In this document: one piece after another, positions 43,401 to 54,840 of the stretch
How positions within the stretch are numbered: the first letter of the stretch is position 1
How the letters are laid out: the number at the start of each line of letters is the position of its first letter
Origin: an uncultured Methanobrevibacter sp.
GTDB taxonomy: Archaea > Methanobacteriota > Methanobacteria > Methanobacteriales > Methanobacteriaceae
Reading direction: 5' to 3'
Length of the DNA stretch: 57,997 bases
NCBI GenBank assembly: GCA_902774685.1
Contig: CACYJH010000005.1
Coordinates: 1-57,997 of the forward strand
Made by a program: the position numbers and the translations under genes
The notes under the pieces: generated by a model
Told to the model about the DNA's origin: nothing
Database searches by the model: none
What the model saw: only the letters and a program-made list of their open reading frames with translations

Positions 43401-45977
43401 ATCACTTACTAAAAATCTGATTATGTAAGTGTCGTTGATATTGAAGGTGTTGTTTGACACATCTGGAAGCACAGTTATCTTATTGCTAAAGGTTTCACCT
43501 GTGACAGGGTTTATTGCTTTAACATCATATACTCCTGGTTCTAAATTAGCATACAACTTAGCAACACCATTATTCTTGACACTAGATACATATTCTGAGC
43601 CATTCACATTGAACTTGACAGTTGTTCCAGTTGGTAAGAAATTATCTTCTGAATCTAAAAATACCGCAGAATAGACATCATCTCTTCCCTCTACCTTAAC
43701 AAGGTCTTCACCAAAAACACTGGTCTTTTGAATATTTAAGGTATAAGTTAAGACTTGGGAGTTAATCTTTACAGTAATTTTATGAGAGCCTGCACCATTA
43801 GGAATATAATCAAATTCAATGGCATTACCTTTTACTGCTGTGATATTGAAAGATCCGCCCTTATCACTGCTAAATAAAACATCATTGGCCAAATAAGCAG
43901 GTACATTATATGTGAAACTTATTTTTAAATGGCTAGGAAGATAATTGACACCATCTTTATTGCCAGACAAGCTGCTTACTATATAATTGCTGTCAGAATG
44001 TTTTTTATTGCTTCCAAAGACTTTATATTCCATTAATTTTTGACTACTAAATGAAGGATTGTTGGTTCCCCACCAATTGTTTTGCAATTTAGCATAGGTA
44101 CCTGAAACGAAAACATCATCTCCTTGATTATCCGCACGATTGCCTATGAAAACATTGTTATATAAATATGTGCGGGAATCAGAAGGATCTGTATAAATAG
44201 CTCCCCCACGGCCTTTGGCATAATTATTCTTAAAGTAGGAATTATGAATATCCTGAACATACGCTAAATTAATATAAATAGCTCCACCGTCGCCTTGTGA
44301 AAATCCATCCTCGAATGTTGAATCTTTAACTTCGCCTAATTTCTCTGTGTAAATTGATCCTCCACCATCGACATAGACCCTATTATTTTTGAAATGAGAG
44401 TTCACACAATCTATTTTTTCATAACAATATATTGCTCCACCCTTATTTTGAGCCCAATTATCATTGAAAGTACAATTGTTAACATAAACATTTCCATAGG
44501 AACAAACAGCTCCCCCGTATCTCTTTGCAGAACCTCCGGTTGCATGATTGTTAGTGAAGGTACAGTTGTATAACTTCAGATAAGTTCCACGGCTGTCACT
44601 ATGAATAGCACCACCATCTCCAGCATCAGCAATATTGTTTGCAAATATACAGGAGTTGAAACTTACTTCACGACAATTTTTGTTAATGTAAAGAGCTCCA
44701 CCATAATCATCTCTCGCATGATTGCTATTGAATGTGAGGTTGCTTACTTGAGATGCGATTTCATCAGTGTAGATGGCTCCACCATGGCTTTTGGCAGAAT
44801 TATTGATAAACTTACTTTCACCATCAAATTGAATATAACCTGCATAAATAGCACCTCCTTTACCTTGAGACGTGTTGTTCTCAAAGAGGGATTTGCCTAT
44901 GTATATAAATTTATTAGCATAAATTGCTCCAGCACGACTGGAATTTGCAGAGTTTTTTATAAATCTGCATTCCTCGATGAATACACGGTCTCCATCTCCA
45001 TAAAGGGCACCACCCTCTTTACCGGAGTTTTGGGTGAAATTAGATGCAATGACATTCAATTCCTTGTGGGCATAGATTGCTCCACCATAGTTTTCAGCAA
45101 TATTGTTTGAGAAACTGCAAGTATCCACCATAATATACTCTTTAGCGCATATTGCCCCACCATAACATTTGTGTGCCTTTGCGCCGAATGCCTTATTGTT
45201 GATGAACTCAGTGTCACTTACTTCAACGCTACCTTGACAAAAAATAGCCCCTCCATCAACTAAAGCACTGTTGCCTTCAAAATAAGATTCTTCTATAACA
45301 AGTCCTGCTTTAGAGAAAATGGCACCTCCATCCTCTTCTTTAGCCTTGTTATTTATAAAAGTAGAATTTATAATTGTAAGTGTCTCAGATCCCCCATTAT
45401 AAATTGCTCCACCATAATCCTGGGCATAATTGTTTTCAAAAGTACAATTAATTATTGTCCATTCGGCAGTCTTTTCAATAAATATGGCTCCACCAAGTTT
45501 TTTAAAATTGTTAGCCGCGTTTTTAATGATTAAATTCTTTAATGTTACTTCACCCATTGCTGAATAAAATACATATCCATTATGACCAGTACAGTCAATA
45601 GTATGGCCTTGCCCATCAATGGTAATACCTTTATTTACCCCTACAAAATTTTTGCCAGTGCCCACATAGTCATTAGTTAAACTTAAAACATCTTCTTCTT
45701 CAGTCTCATTCACTTGACTTTCAAGGTCTATTAAATTAGATGGAGAACCATCTGAAGCATCCCCAACACCAGATTCCTGATTCTGAACTTCACCCAAAGG
45801 ATTCTGAGAATCAAGTATAGCATCATCAATAGATTTTTCTATATTGTTGTTGTCTGATATTTGAATTTGATCAGAATCTATACACTGAATATCACCATTT
45901 AAATCAGCTGCCCCAACAGAACTGATTGAGAATAGAACCAATAAAAATAACAACATGACAGGCATTTTTGATTTCAT
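40485..45977 (-). CDS. giant adhesin-like protein with two beta-helices and an unusual C-terminus
   Basis: 1830 residues. A signal peptide (MKSKMPVMLLFLLVLFSISS) and acidic linker are followed by a first beta-helix (about 95-640) with very regular units such as FNDNWAQNKGGAIYC, then three or so Ig-like modules (about 650-940). A second, less regular helix (about 985-1640) begins with a repeat of the LTHGKLFINGNGATI type. The last 180 residues are different: a hydrophobic glycine-rich stretch (around 1700-1725, containing TIGTILGGAFGAVEGYIYAN) and an acidic helical tail. That end could be a membrane anchor or an effector domain. AGGGGA precedes the ATG. No Ig-like basic tail is present. Confidence 0.9.
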   Translation of the reverse strand: MKSKMPVMLLFLLVLFSISSVGAADLNGDIQCIDSDQIQISDNNNIEKSIDDAILDSQNPLGEVQNQESGVGDASDGSPSNLIDLESQVNETEEEDVLSLTNDYVGTGKNFVGVNKGITIDGQGHTIDCTGHNGYVFYSAMGEVTLKNLIIKNAANNFKKLGGAIFIEKTAEWTIINCTFENNYAQDYGGAIYNGGSETLTIINSTFINNKAKEEDGGAIFSKAGLVIEESYFEGNSALVDGGAIFCQGSVEVSDTEFINNKAFGAKAHKCYGGAICAKEYIMVDTCSFSNNIAENYGGAIYAHKELNVIASNFTQNSGKEGGALYGDGDRVFIEECRFIKNSANSSRAGAIYANKFIYIGKSLFENNTSQGKGGAIYAGYIQFDGESKFINNSAKSHGGAIYTDEIASQVSNLTFNSNHARDDYGGALYINKNCREVSFNSCIFANNIADAGDGGAIHSDSRGTYLKLYNCTFTNNHATGGSAKRYGGAVCSYGNVYVNNCTFNDNWAQNKGGAIYCYEKIDCVNSHFKNNRVYVDGGGSIYTEKLGEVKDSTFEDGFSQGDGGAIYINLAYVQDIHNSYFKNNYAKGRGGAIYTDPSDSRTYLYNNVFIGNRADNQGDDVFVSGTYAKLQNNWWGTNNPSFSSQKLMEYKVFGSNKKHSDSNYIVSSLSGNKDGVNYLPSHLKISFTYNVPAYLANDVLFSSDKGGSFNITAVKGNAIEFDYIPNGAGSHKITVKINSQVLTYTLNIQKTSVFGEDLVKVEGRDDVYSAVFLDSEDNFLPTGTTVKFNVNGSEYVSSVKNNGVAKLYANLEPGVYDVKAINPVTGETFSNKITVLPDVSNNTFNINDTYIIRFLVSDNESAKGNVTFNINGKTYTSNITEHGLALLRLDVAPGDYIVTATYQNTTVKDKITVINQYSKVLNHLNGTSYGSLLPIYNNESFMKLGNLSYSVIGENTYRYILPSLQAFVLYNVTVSNSAELTNVLRKMSKSDYNVDVTVINLKYGTYKITESFWKDRDWDYLIHLTHGKLFINGNGATIDDDYNHNFIYGNPNTVISIDNLTIKSFYRCFVNYGELYCANTKFVENEAIRFNPITWSTKTLGAVVYNLNKATFDHCVFDCNRNREKFINTTGWQNEDATDGGVLYAETNSFTSFVSCRFNSIHDNIHAASKSMVVFYDDSETNYKKVIRNSFCSLQSSVGVRSINSFNVENIYELNYSDVNSFLNVHTDTMSFNDASGYIINLENKIYSIGVSDYEKNTLNLNEWRTPILDPGIYLPNKDKGLLDMDSRSIIVKGNGATIQLTGNEMKNDYHFAIVPKYGTLTLVNLTLSGFNSAILNYGTVFIINCTFKDNRYHTFVNVDNGGAIQNYGGLYCHNSTFTSNWASKGAAIYCEGVSAQCLLVNCDFSKNQLNKLINIILYSENNLHITQNAVVKVINCTGLYAYTVKTEDDGLLLKRETIEPTVYNVVVDSISSLMRLSNLVSDNEEYDIINVTFVQGDYMVLPDSKVLFEMDYGKLIINGNGSRIFVLNPKVKDETQFLTTTLRSYVILDNLLIEGFNIAIENSGNLDIYNSIFLNNKVDYLVKDDYGGAIVNDGTLSIFNSIFKNNYAKYGGAIYNKGNALVMASSFTNNTGYKSKSIVDIYTHEGNLEIIAFGIANPKTIENFPMSQFQEDVIHSATYLITSGIFMSMGYGLTKCNVQHWVITTIGTILGGAFGAVEGYIYANDHEDYSSFWTTVFEGMSHGMEMIGAGEDLVEHLENFRLKPDNVPKWDLDDIADLNEIYTYYVSDEIIGQLLDKATGWFDDFVVTGIFFGSSEEDINVAYVPTIV

Positions 45978-46299
45978 TTAACAAGTCCCCTACCTTATTT
46001 GTAGTATAATCCTATAAGTATTATTTCCAATAAATATTTAAAAATAAGCAATTGATTGGATTGGATAGTTACCTAAGATTTATTTATTATTCCAAATATT
46101 AATTCTTAATATGAATAATAGTTTACCTATTTAATTGTATATATATTTATTATCCTATTTAAGTTTTATATAATACATATACACATATAGAATAAATAAC
46201 ATTTTATAAAATGAGAAATTTTTATGTAATATGTTTAATTTATTAAAAAAAATGTTTAATTTATTAAAAAAAATATTAGTTTAATATAAAGTTTTAAAT
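45978..46299. other. promoter region of the giant adhesin, AT-rich
   Basis: No coding frame. It holds a TATA-like stretch near 46024-46045 and two exact copies of a 21-base tandem repeat at 46231-46272 (ATGTTTAATTTATT followed by seven A). Confidence 0.55.
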
Positions 46300-46331
46300 T
46301 TTTTTATAAAACTTCTTTGTTTTATAAAAAA
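46300..46331 (-). terminator. terminator after moeA
   Basis: A perfect 13-bp stem, TTTTTTATAAAAC with GTTTTATAAAAAA, around a 6-base loop, 4 bases from the moeA stop codon. The minus-strand continuation is T-rich. Confidence 0.65.
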
Positions 46332-46334
46332 TAT

Positions 46335-47561
46335 TTAAAGTGTAGGCCATGCCATATCATTGAAGAAGATCAAGTCAACTTCATCTCCCTTTTCAATTCC
46401 TTCATGGTTTTCATCGATTATGATATAACAGTTAGCTTCAACCATAGACCTTATGATACCGGAACCTCTGTTTAATACATGATGCACTCCATTATCATCA
46501 GCTACTGCACGTATATAATCAGTTCTTCCAAGAGATGAAGGTATTTTTGCTTGAGAAATTCTTTTGATGACCTTGTGGGAATAATCGATTCCCTGCATTT
46601 TAAATATGTAATGTCTTGCAATGATATCAAATTGACCCATAGCAGCTACAGGTTGGCCTGAAAGCATAAAGACTTGAGTTCCATTGACAATACCTGCACC
46701 GACAGGCTTTCCTGGTCTCATAGCAACACCATGGAATAGGACTTCACCTAATTCTTCAACCGCTTCGATAACTACGTCACCTTTACTTATAGCAGTTCCG
46801 CCAGTTGTAATTACAACATCATATTCTTTGCTTGCCTTGTCTATAGCTTCCTTAACGGCTTCGAAATCGTCAGCGCCATGTTCCACATCCACTATAGCCC
46901 CGGCACTTTTGATGAGTGCTGCAATGGTAAATTGATTGGAATTGATAATTTTAGCCTTATCAAGCTCTGGAGAAGGCTCCACCAATTCATTTCCTGTAAT
47001 CAACAATTTGACTCTTGGCTTTTTATAGACTTCAACTTCACTATGTCCTGCTGAAGCAATCAAACCCATTTCCTGTGGTCTGATTAAAACATTTTCACCT
47101 AATATCTCATCTCCTTTGGCAATATCCTCTGCCTTTGGAGAAATGTTTTCACCAGGAGTCACTTGTGAATGAATCTCTAAATTGTCCCCTTCCTCATAGG
47201 TGAATTCCTTCATTAAAACTGCATTGGCACCATTTGGAATCGGTGCACCAGTAGCAATTACAATAGCTTCACCATTAGATAAGGTTTTTTCGGAAAAATC
47301 ACCTGCTCCAATCCTATCAATGATCTTCAATTCTTTAATAACATTATTGGAAGCTCCGAATGTATCTTCTGCAATAACCGCATATCCATCCATAGCAGAC
47401 TTGTCAAATGGAGGAGAGTTATGATAAGAAGAAATGGAATGAGCTAAAACTCTACCTTGAGAATCCTTTACATGTATCTTTTCTGTATCCATAAGCTTTT
47501 GATTCTCATCTATTTTAGCTAAAGCATCTTCTAATGGAATTAGATTTGATATAAATTTCAT
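46335..47561 (-). CDS. moeA: molybdopterin molybdenumtransferase
   Basis: 408 residues. The N-terminal MoeA domain I/II has PPFDKSAMDGYAV and ATGAPIPNGANAV; the MoCF-binding domain carries VVITTGGTAISKGD (about 250-263); domain IV follows. The enzyme inserts molybdate (or tungstate) into adenylated molybdopterin. In methanogens the cofactor serves formylmethanofuran dehydrogenase and formate dehydrogenase. It is the last of a same-strand run ileS-purL-moeA, 80 bases after purL, with a terminator straight after. Confidence 0.93.
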   Translation of the reverse strand: MKFISNLIPLEDALAKIDENQKLMDTEKIHVKDSQGRVLAHSISSYHNSPPFDKSAMDGYAVIAEDTFGASNNVIKELKIIDRIGAGDFSEKTLSNGEAIVIATGAPIPNGANAVLMKEFTYEEGDNLEIHSQVTPGENISPKAEDIAKGDEILGENVLIRPQEMGLIASAGHSEVEVYKKPRVKLLITGNELVEPSPELDKAKIINSNQFTIAALIKSAGAIVDVEHGADDFEAVKEAIDKASKEYDVVITTGGTAISKGDVVIEAVEELGEVLFHGVAMRPGKPVGAGIVNGTQVFMLSGQPVAAMGQFDIIARHYIFKMQGIDYSHKVIKRISQAKIPSSLGRTDYIRAVADDNGVHHVLNRGSGIIRSMVEANCYIIIDENHEGIEKGDEVDLIFFNDMAWPTL

Positions 47562-47641
47562 ATTATCGTCCGTGAATTAAATAAATAAAATAAATAAGAT
47601 AAAAATTTAAAAAAAATAAAAGAAATGAAAAATATTATAAA

Positions 47642-49852
47642 TTAAGCCATGTACTTTTCAATGACACCATGATAAGCATCATCCAAGTCAGCGACAGCTA
47701 AATCTACAATGGTTTCATCACATTTTTTGATAACTAATGAATCTCCTTTGACTTCACCGATAATTGCAGCATCCACATCAATGGAATCTATTATTTCATC
47801 TGCCTTATCTGCACTTACGGTTATGATAAATCTTGCATGAGATTCGGAGAACAATAGGTTATTGTCACTGATGCCTTCTTCAGCAGGAACTTTGCTGATG
47901 TCAACTTCACAACCTAATTTGCCGCTCATAGCCATTTCAGATAAAGCAATAGCTATTCCACCAGCAGATACGTCGTGGGTTGCGGTTATTGCAAGTTCAT
48001 CTTCACCTTCAAGGAATTTTACATAATCCCCATCATTTTCAATTAAGTCAAGGATGGTATTTGCAGATGCCAATTCATCATCAATTCTGATTTTAGGAGC
48101 ATCCCCTTGTTCTAAGTTATGAACTGCTCTGTGATATTCGGAACCTTCAACCTCATCATAGGTTTTACCGATGATTATGATCTTATCTCCTTCTTCTTTG
48201 AATGGAAGTGTTCTGATATTAGAGAGTTTTTCAACACCGATAACACCTACAGCAGGAGTTGGGTTGATCTTGATACCTTCAGTTTCATTATAGAAACTTA
48301 CATTTCCACTGATGACAGGAGATTCAAACTTAGCTGCAATATCAGACATTCCTCTAATGCACTCCTTGAATTGCCAGAGAATTTCAGGGGTTTCAGGATT
48401 ACCGAAGTTAAGACAATCTACAACAGCATAAGGTTTTGCACCCATTGAAACTACGTTACGAATAGCTTCAGCAACACTTCCTGCTCCACCATCATATGGA
48501 GTCAATTTAGTGTGGATAGTGTTGGAATCAGCTGTAATTGCAACAGCGGTTTCATCATCAATCTGCAATACTGCTGCGTCATCACCAGGCTTTACAACAG
48601 TTCTGGTTTGAACTTCGTGGTCGTATTGCTTGTAAACCCACTCTTTGCTTGCAATGTTTGGAGAGGACAATACCTTGATTAATGATTCATCAATCGGACC
48701 GTCTACAACTTCAACCAAATCAGTTGGTTTTGCAGGTTCTCTCATTTCCCTATTGAGTGAAGGAGGGTCTGCCAAAAGAATGGTTGGAACATCACATAAT
48801 GTCTGCAATTCCACTTCTGCATCGAAGTCCTTAACAACCATATGGTTACCGTCAGTAACTTCACCGATTACTGCAGAAGGAATTTCATGCTTGTCACAAA
48901 TTGCTTGTGCCAATTCAACATCTTTAGGGTTGATGACAAAAATCATACGTTCCTGTGATTCTGAAAGCATAATTTCATAAGGGGTCATTCCTTCTTCACG
49001 AAGAGGAATAGCCCTAAGGTCTACAACTGCACCATTTCCAGACTTGTCTACAAGTTCGGATACACAACAGGTAAGACCTCCACCACCTAAATCCTTTACA
49101 CCGGAACAATCGATTTTTTCAAGGATTTCAAGTGAAGCTTCAAGCACTCTCTTTTTAGTGAATGGGTCAGCTACCTGTACAGCAGGACGGTCTTCTTTTT
49201 CTGAATCGGATGTTAACTCTTCAGATGCAAAGGTTACACCGTGAATACCATCTCTACCGGTGGTTCCACCCATAAGCAAGAAAACATCTCCAATATTTGG
49301 AGCAACTGCCATGACGATTTCATCCTTTTTAACAAGACCTGCACACAATACGTTTACAAGAGGATTGGTTCTGAAGGACTCGTCAAATTCAATCTCACCA
49401 GCAACTGTTGGAACACCTACTCTGTTACCATAGTCGGATATTCCTTCAACTACATGTTCAAATAAGTATCTTGATTTTTGATCTTCAAGCGGGCCGAAAC
49501 GTAAACTGTCGAGAAGAGCTATTGGCATTGCACCCATAGAGATAATGTCTCTTAAGATTCCACCAATACCGGTTCCTGCTCCACCATAAGGCTCAATAGC
49601 TGAAGGGTGATTATGACTTTCCATACCTACAGCAAGAGCATACTCATCTGTAATAGATACAAGACCTGCATCGTCTCCAGGTCCTAAAACTATGTTTTCT
49701 CCTTCAGTAGGGAACAATTTTAAAATTGGCCTACTACTTTTATATGAACAGTGCTCAGAGAACATTACATCCAACATTCCCTCTTCCAATTCGTTCATTT
49801 CTCTTCCAAGAATTCCTTCAATATATTTTACTTCAGAATCTGTTAAAGTCAT
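47642..49852 (-). CDS. purL: phosphoribosylformylglycinamidine synthase, large subunit
   Basis: 736 residues of the small-type PurL used with PurS and PurQ. It has two AIR-synthase-like halves: the first with [13 protein letters not shown] (about 31-43) and [20 protein letters not shown] (about 79-98), the second with [18 protein letters not shown]. The enzyme amidates FGAR to FGAM using ATP. Its Shine-Dalgarno AAGGTGTT overlaps the stop codon of ileS, 9 bases away, so translation is coupled. The size matches archaeal PurL. Confidence 0.95.
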   Translation of the reverse strand: MTLTDSEVKYIEGILGREMNELEEGMLDVMFSEHCSYKSSRPILKLFPTEGENIVLGPGDDAGLVSITDEYALAVGMESHNHPSAIEPYGGAGTGIGGILRDIISMGAMPIALLDSLRFGPLEDQKSRYLFEHVVEGISDYGNRVGVPTVAGEIEFDESFRTNPLVNVLCAGLVKKDEIVMAVAPNIGDVFLLMGGTTGRDGIHGVTFASEELTSDSEKEDRPAVQVADPFTKKRVLEASLEILEKIDCSGVKDLGGGGLTCCVSELVDKSGNGAVVDLRAIPLREEGMTPYEIMLSESQERMIFVINPKDVELAQAICDKHEIPSAVIGEVTDGNHMVVKDFDAEVELQTLCDVPTILLADPPSLNREMREPAKPTDLVEVVDGPIDESLIKVLSSPNIASKEWVYKQYDHEVQTRTVVKPGDDAAVLQIDDETAVAITADSNTIHTKLTPYDGGAGSVAEAIRNVVSMGAKPYAVVDCLNFGNPETPEILWQFKECIRGMSDIAAKFESPVISGNVSFYNETEGIKINPTPAVGVIGVEKLSNIRTLPFKEEGDKIIIIGKTYDEVEGSEYHRAVHNLEQGDAPKIRIDDELASANTILDLIENDGDYVKFLEGEDELAITATHDVSAGGIAIALSEMAMSGKLGCEVDISKVPAEEGISDNNLLFSESHARFIITVSADKADEIIDSIDVDAAIIGEVKGDSLVIKKCDETIVDLAVADLDDAYHGVIEKYMA

Positions 49853-49861
49853 TTTAACACC

Positions 49862-52800
49862 TTAGCTAAGTTTTACAACAGAAATGATTACTTTGTGATT
49901 TTCAATTTCCCATTCTTTAGAGTATTCAACTGAAATGTCTTCATACTCTCTTCCTAAACCTTTATCGGTACAAACTTCACAAGCTTCACCATCAAATATT
50001 ACAAGTGATTTTGCCCTGACTTCCTCACTTATCAATTCAGATTGCTTTTCAACCAATTCCTTGAATTCGGCATCGGTGTTTACCATAACACCAACATTGG
50101 CTTCAACATCCAAGTCCATATCCTTTCTCATGTCTTGGATTCTTCTGATAAGTTCACGAGCCATAGCTTCAGATAATATTTCCGGAGTGATTTTAGTATT
50201 TACGAATACGTTTCCTCCAGCAAATTCTGCACTTACAACATCATCAGGAAGTTCGGTTTCATAAAGAACATCATCTGCAGAGAGTTCAATCTCTTTCAAG
50301 TTACCTTCTCTGTCTTCTCCCCTTACAACATATTTGCCTGTTGAATCCAAACTGTCCTTGATGGAATTGCCTATTCCATCTGCTTTAGCTTGTCCGAAGA
50401 ATTTTTGTACAATGCCCATATCTCCTTTAAGTCTTGGACCTAAGGTTTTGAGATTTGGTTTTGCAATAAAGGTAAGATTTTCAAATTCAGTAGCTGTGAT
50501 AACTTCTTTTGTATTGGATTGATCCTTAATAATGTCTTCAAGAGAGGATATGCTTTCCAATATGTCTTCATCTTGTGATACAACAGTGATGTCACTTACA
50601 GGCCATCTTAATTTGTATCTTGCAACATCCCTTGCTCTTGCAGATGCTTCGATAACATCTCTCACATTATCCATTTTCGCTTCAAGTTCCTTGTCGATCA
50701 ATGCTTCATCATACATCCAATCGTCCATATGGATACTTTCAGCTGCTTCAGCATTCAAGTTTTTAACCAAGTTTTCATATACCTCTTCAGATAAATGAGG
50801 AGTGATTGGAGCCATCAAATGGATTAAGGTATTGAGTGTTGTGTAAAGTGAATAGTATGCACCTAATTTGTCTGGGTCATCACTTTCCACCCAAGTTCTT
50901 CCTCTGATCAATCTGACATACCATCTGCTTAAGTCTTCAAGAATGAAATTGTTGATTGCTCTTGTAGCCAAATGGAAGTGCACATCATTGATTGCTTCCC
51001 CTACTTCTTTTGCAAGGGAATTTACACGAGACAAGATCCATTTATCCTCATTTCTTAAAGTTACATTTGCATCAGGACCATCAACAATACATTTTGCAGG
51101 GTCGAAGTCATCCAATGCCATATAAGTAGTTGAGAACACATATACGTTCCAGAAGATGTTAAACATCTTTTTAACGTTGTTCAATTCATCCCAAACAAAT
51201 TTGAGATCATCCCAAGGCTTACAAGCCCATAAAAGGTAGAATCTAAGGACATCTGCACCGTATTTTTCAATGACCTCTTCAGGCTGGACAACATTGCCTA
51301 AAGACTTACTCATCTTTTTACCTTCTTCGTCCAGTACAAATCCGTGCATCAAAACCTTGTTGTATGGAGCTTGGTCCAATGCAATTACACCAGTTCCTAA
51401 TTGGGAATAGAACCATCCTCGGGTTTGGTCATGTCCTTCACAAATAAAGTCGTAAGGATACCATTTTTCAAACATTTCCTCTTCACGAGGGTAATAAAGG
51501 GCTGCCCAACCTGCTACTCCTGAGTCAATCCATACATCCAATACATCAGGAATACGTTCCATTGAGCCTCCACAATCACATTTAATCAATACGTCATCAA
51601 CATAAGGTCTGTGAACCAAATCTTCATCGCTTGCGGTAATTTCATTGATTGATTCATTCTTAAGCTCTTCAACTGAACCGATTACCTTGATTTCACCACA
51701 ATCAGGACAGATCCAAATAGGTATTGGAATACCCCAGTATCTTTGTCTTGAAATGGTCCAGTCCTTAGCGTTAGCTACCCAATCATGGAATCTTCCTTCA
51801 CCAGCCCATTTAGGTACCCATTCAACTCTGTCAATTTCAGAGAGCATCTTATCCTTGATTTCAGGTACTTTGATGAACCATTGTTCAGTAGCTAAGTAAA
51901 TGATAGGAGTCTTACATCTCCAACATACACCGTATCTGTGGTTGATTGTATCATGCTTAAACATTAAATCTTGAGCAATTAAATCAGCGATAATTGTGTC
52001 ATTCAAGTCTTTGGTGAAGCCTTCAGCATAGATACCACCATCTTCGGTGAAACATCCTGCTTCATCCACTGGACAGTGTATAGGAAGTCCTACTTTTTGA
52101 CCAATTTCAAAGTCCTCAGGACCGTGTCCAGGAGCGGTGTGTACAAAACCGGTACCTTCACCTAATTCTACATGGTCACCATGGAAAGTGGTGTGAACCA
52201 ATTCATTTTCCGCTTCAATTTCCATTTGTTTAGGTACTTGTTCTGCTAAAGGATAAACATAAGACAAACCTAAGAGTTCAGATCCCTTTACGGTTTTGAT
52301 GATTTCATACATCACTTCTGTTTCTTCTTCAATGATGTATTTCTTTTCTTTAGATTCCTCATCTTCAGGATCATATTTAGGATTTGGTAATTTGTTTTTG
52401 TGAATAACTTCAATTGGACCTAAGACGGTTTCCAAAAGCTCTTTTGCAATGATTAAAATTTCATCTTCTCCATCATTCAATCTTTCATCTACCTTTACGA
52501 AAGAATAATCGAAATCTTCATTTAAACAAATAGCTAAGTTTCCAGGAAGTGTCCAAGGAGTTGTGGTCCATACCAAGAAGGATTGTCTCAAATCAGCATA
52601 ATCTCCATCTGTAATCAATTTTTCCTTAAGTGGGAAACGTACATAAATGGATGGGTCGTCTCCGTCGGTATAGTCAATCTCAGCTGCAGCAAGTGCAGTT
52701 TGACAATGAGGACACCAGCTGATTACCCTTTGGTCACGGGTAAGCAAGTTCTTTTCATGGGTCTTCTTCAATGTCCACCAAGCGGATTCCATATATTTAG

Positions 52801-53263
52801 GATCCAAGGTCATGTAAGGGTTGTCCCAATCCATCCAAACTCCTAAGCTTTTGAATTGCTCGGTCATTGCAACCTTATTTTCCATTGCAAATTCCTTACA
52901 TTTGTCAATGAAGTTGTCTATACCATATTTTTCTTCAATTTCCTGTTTGGACTCAATACCCAACAATTGCTCTACCTTATGTTCAATAGGCAAACCATGG
53001 GTATCCCATCCAGCTTGTCTTCTTAAAGAAAATCCATTCATGGACTTGTAACGCAATAAGGTATCCTTGATAACCTTATTCCAAGTAGTTCCTAAATGGA
53101 TTTTACCACTACAATATGGAGGTCCATCTAAAAAGGAATATTGTGGACCGTTAGCTCGCAATTTATTTGTTTTTTCATAAATATCAGAATCTGCCCAAAA
53201 GTTTTGGACCTTTTCTTCTATCTTTTTAAAGTCATAGCTTTTCTCTGCCTCTTTTAACGGCAT
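49862..53263 (-). CDS. ileS: isoleucyl-tRNA synthetase
   Basis: 1133-residue class I synthetase. The HIGH motif is KIHLGTTW (near 54-61) after PPYCSG, the KMSKS motif is [11 protein letters not shown] (near 650), and an editing CP1 domain lies between, with [24 protein letters not shown] precedes KMSKS and a C-terminal anticodon-binding domain plus zinc region follows. GGAGAA precedes the ATG. It heads the ileS-purL-moeA run. The TATA-like sequence near 53407-53420 would leave a 5' leader of about 120 bases. Confidence 0.96.
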   Translation of the reverse strand: MPLKEAEKSYDFKKIEEKVQNFWADSDIYEKTNKLRANGPQYSFLDGPPYCSGKIHLGTTWNKVIKDTLLRYKSMNGFSLRRQAGWDTHGLPIEHKVEQLLGIESKQEIEEKYGIDNFIDKCKEFAMENKVAMTEQFKSLGVWMDWDNPYMTLDPKYMESAWWTLKKTHEKNLLTRDQRVISWCPHCQTALAAAEIDYTDGDDPSIYVRFPLKEKLITDGDYADLRQSFLVWTTTPWTLPGNLAICLNEDFDYSFVKVDERLNDGEDEILIIAKELLETVLGPIEVIHKNKLPNPKYDPEDEESKEKKYIIEEETEVMYEIIKTVKGSELLGLSYVYPLAEQVPKQMEIEAENELVHTTFHGDHVELGEGTGFVHTAPGHGPEDFEIGQKVGLPIHCPVDEAGCFTEDGGIYAEGFTKDLNDTIIADLIAQDLMFKHDTINHRYGVCWRCKTPIIYLATEQWFIKVPEIKDKMLSEIDRVEWVPKWAGEGRFHDWVANAKDWTISRQRYWGIPIPIWICPDCGEIKVIGSVEELKNESINEITASDEDLVHRPYVDDVLIKCDCGGSMERIPDVLDVWIDSGVAGWAALYYPREEEMFEKWYPYDFICEGHDQTRGWFYSQLGTGVIALDQAPYNKVLMHGFVLDEEGKKMSKSLGNVVQPEEVIEKYGADVLRFYLLWACKPWDDLKFVWDELNNVKKMFNIFWNVYVFSTTYMALDDFDPAKCIVDGPDANVTLRNEDKWILSRVNSLAKEVGEAINDVHFHLATRAINNFILEDLSRWYVRLIRGRTWVESDDPDKLGAYYSLYTTLNTLIHLMAPITPHLSEEVYENLVKNLNAEAAESIHMDDWMYDEALIDKELEAKMDNVRDVIEASARARDVARYKLRWPVSDITVVSQDEDILESISSLEDIIKDQSNTKEVITATEFENLTFIAKPNLKTLGPRLKGDMGIVQKFFGQAKADGIGNSIKDSLDSTGKYVVRGEDREGNLKEIELSADDVLYETELPDDVVSAEFAGGNVFVNTKITPEILSEAMARELIRRIQDMRKDMDLDVEANVGVMVNTDAEFKELVEKQSELISEEVRAKSLVIFDGEACEVCTDKGLGREYEDISVEYSKEWEIENHKVIISVVKLS

Positions 53264-53648
53264 ATCGATTCTCCTAATAAATGTGATTTTTAATCTTTAA
53301 TGATTGATAAAAATAATAATTATTTTTTGAAAAAATACATAAATTAAATTCTTAATTAATATTGGATTTAATCAAATGAATTTAATTTTAATGAATTAAA
53401 ACAAAAGATATATTATAAATTATTATGATTTATATTTATTATTTTAAATGTAAATAAAGTTTATTATTATAATCATTATTATAATTATTATTAAAATTAT
53501 TTTAAAATTATTTTTTTATATAAAACATCATATAATGGTGAAATTAAAAAAGTGATATGATATTGTTAAATTGATTTTAAAGTGCAAATAATTATTTTAA
53601 AAAGAAAATATTTATTAATATCAAGAATAAATAGAAAATAAGATAATT
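53264..53648. other. AT-rich divergent intergenic region
   Basis: Between ileS and the DUF192 gene. It has a minus-strand TATA-like stretch (53407-53420) for ileS and a plus-strand ATATTTATTAATAT (53607-53620) about 30 bases before the DUF192 start. No hairpin or coding frame is evident. Confidence 0.5.
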
Positions 53649-54047
53649 ATGAGTAAATTAATTGAAAATAAAAGAAATAAAAAGGATAATAATTTGAAGT
53701 CTTTATACTTAAAAAAATATGATGAGAAAATTACTGATATTGGAATTGCAGATGATTTTTTCAGCCGTTTGATGGGACTGATGTTTCAAGAAAATGCAAA
53801 GTTTCCATTGCTCTTTGAAATTCCACAAAAGGTCAATTCAAGGAAAAGATCTTCTATTCATAGCCTTTTCATGAGATTTGATATTGTCTTGGTTTTTATT
53901 GATGGAAATAATTTAGTCTATGAAATAGCGGATTTGGCTCCCTGGAATTATTATGTTCCTGAAAAATCAGCTAAATATATAGTGGAATTTGATAAGAAAG
54001 AGTTCAATAATTGTTTGAAAATAGGTGATGAGATAGAAATAAGATAA
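53649..54047 (+). CDS. DUF192-family protein
   Basis: 132-residue DUF192 protein. Characteristic pieces are FFSRLMGLMFQENAKFPLLF (about 38-57), SIHSLFMRFDIVLVFIDGNN (about 69-88), APWNYYVPEKSAKYIVEF (about 97-114) and GDEIEI at the end. The fold is a small beta barrel, without a signal peptide here although many members are secreted. Function is unknown. The TATA box about 30 bases before the ATG and the lack of a ribosome site suggest a leaderless transcript. Confidence 0.88.
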   Translation: MSKLIENKRNKKDNNLKSLYLKKYDEKITDIGIADDFFSRLMGLMFQENAKFPLLFEIPQKVNSRKRSSIHSLFMRFDIVLVFIDGNNLVYEIADLAPWNYYVPEKSAKYIVEFDKKEFNNCLKIGDEIEIR

Positions 54048-54103
54048 ATATTAAAAAAGTCTTAAAAATAGGGGATGGAATAGAAATAAAATAGATAGCT
54101 AAA

Positions 54104-54802
54104 TTATAAATTCAAGCTATCAAGGAGATTTTCTGGTGTATCGAAAATCTCGATTCCTTCCATTTTTTCTAATTTTCGAGTATTTTCAATGTCTATTTCT
54201 CTCATGTGCATAGTGATGATCTTACCTGTTGAAACTGCATCATATGGACAAATGTCCTTGCAGGTTCCACAACCTATGCATTTCAATAGATCAATCTCTT
54301 CATGTGCAATGATAGCGCCATTCGGACAAGCTAAAGCTGCCTCACATTCATCACATTTTTGACATTTGGTCTTTTCAAGCTTTGATGGCAATATTGTTTC
54401 AACATCTCCAGGTTCAATGTCTACAGGAACCATAAGAGTTCTTACTCTACCCTTTCCAGCTTGTGCAACAGCATTGGTTACAAGAGTGTCTGAAATTCCA
54501 TGGACTATCTTAGCAACTGTGTTTGCAGTTGTAGGGGATACTATAAGCAAATCATATTTTCCAAGTGAAAGTCTGCCTGTAATAGGGAAAGAGAATTTCT
54601 GATTGGAATCGCTTGCAAGTTCATTATATCTTCCACCAGTTACAGCAACAACTCTATCATAAAGCCCATACATTTTTAAAACTTCTTCTGAAGCCTGTGA
54701 TAAAAAGACAGTTAGATCATTGTCTTTTGCCAATTCCTCCATAGCTTCAACGCTTTCCTTAAGCAAATGTCCTGCACCGGTAAAAGCCCATCCTATTTTC
54801 AT
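54104..54802 (-). CDS. archaeal flavoprotein with ferredoxin domain (MJ0208/DmrB-like)
   Basis: 232 residues. The N-terminal half is an FMN-binding flavoprotein fold beginning [20 protein letters not shown] with [20 protein letters not shown] (about 89-108). The C-terminal half holds two [4Fe-4S] clusters: [14 protein letters not shown] and [12 protein letters not shown]. Related proteins are annotated as dihydromethanopterin reductase (acceptor) or archaeoflavoprotein, so reduction of a pterin or another electron acceptor with a ferredoxin donor is likely. It lies on the same strand as glyA, which also uses tetrahydromethanopterin-type one-carbon chemistry, separated by the repeated hairpin element. 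Confidence 0.85.
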   Translation of the reverse strand: MKIGWAFTGAGHLLKESVEAMEELAKDNDLTVFLSQASEEVLKMYGLYDRVVAVTGGRYNELASDSNQKFSFPITGRLSLGKYDLLIVSPTTANTVAKIVHGISDTLVTNAVAQAGKGRVRTLMVPVDIEPGDVETILPSKLEKTKCQKCDECEAALACPNGAIIAHEEIDLLKCIGCGTCKDICPYDAVSTGKIITMHMREIDIENTRKLEKMEGIEIFDTPENLLDSLNL

Positions 54803-54840
54803 AAAATATCTCCAAAAAATAGTAAAAAAATAAAAAAAAA

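Noticed and set aside
44601..45110. Plus-strand open frame of 169 codons inside the giant adhesin
   Set aside because: Repeats of the adhesin read on the opposite strand give a repetitive I/S/T-rich frame; no start signal and no recognisable domain.
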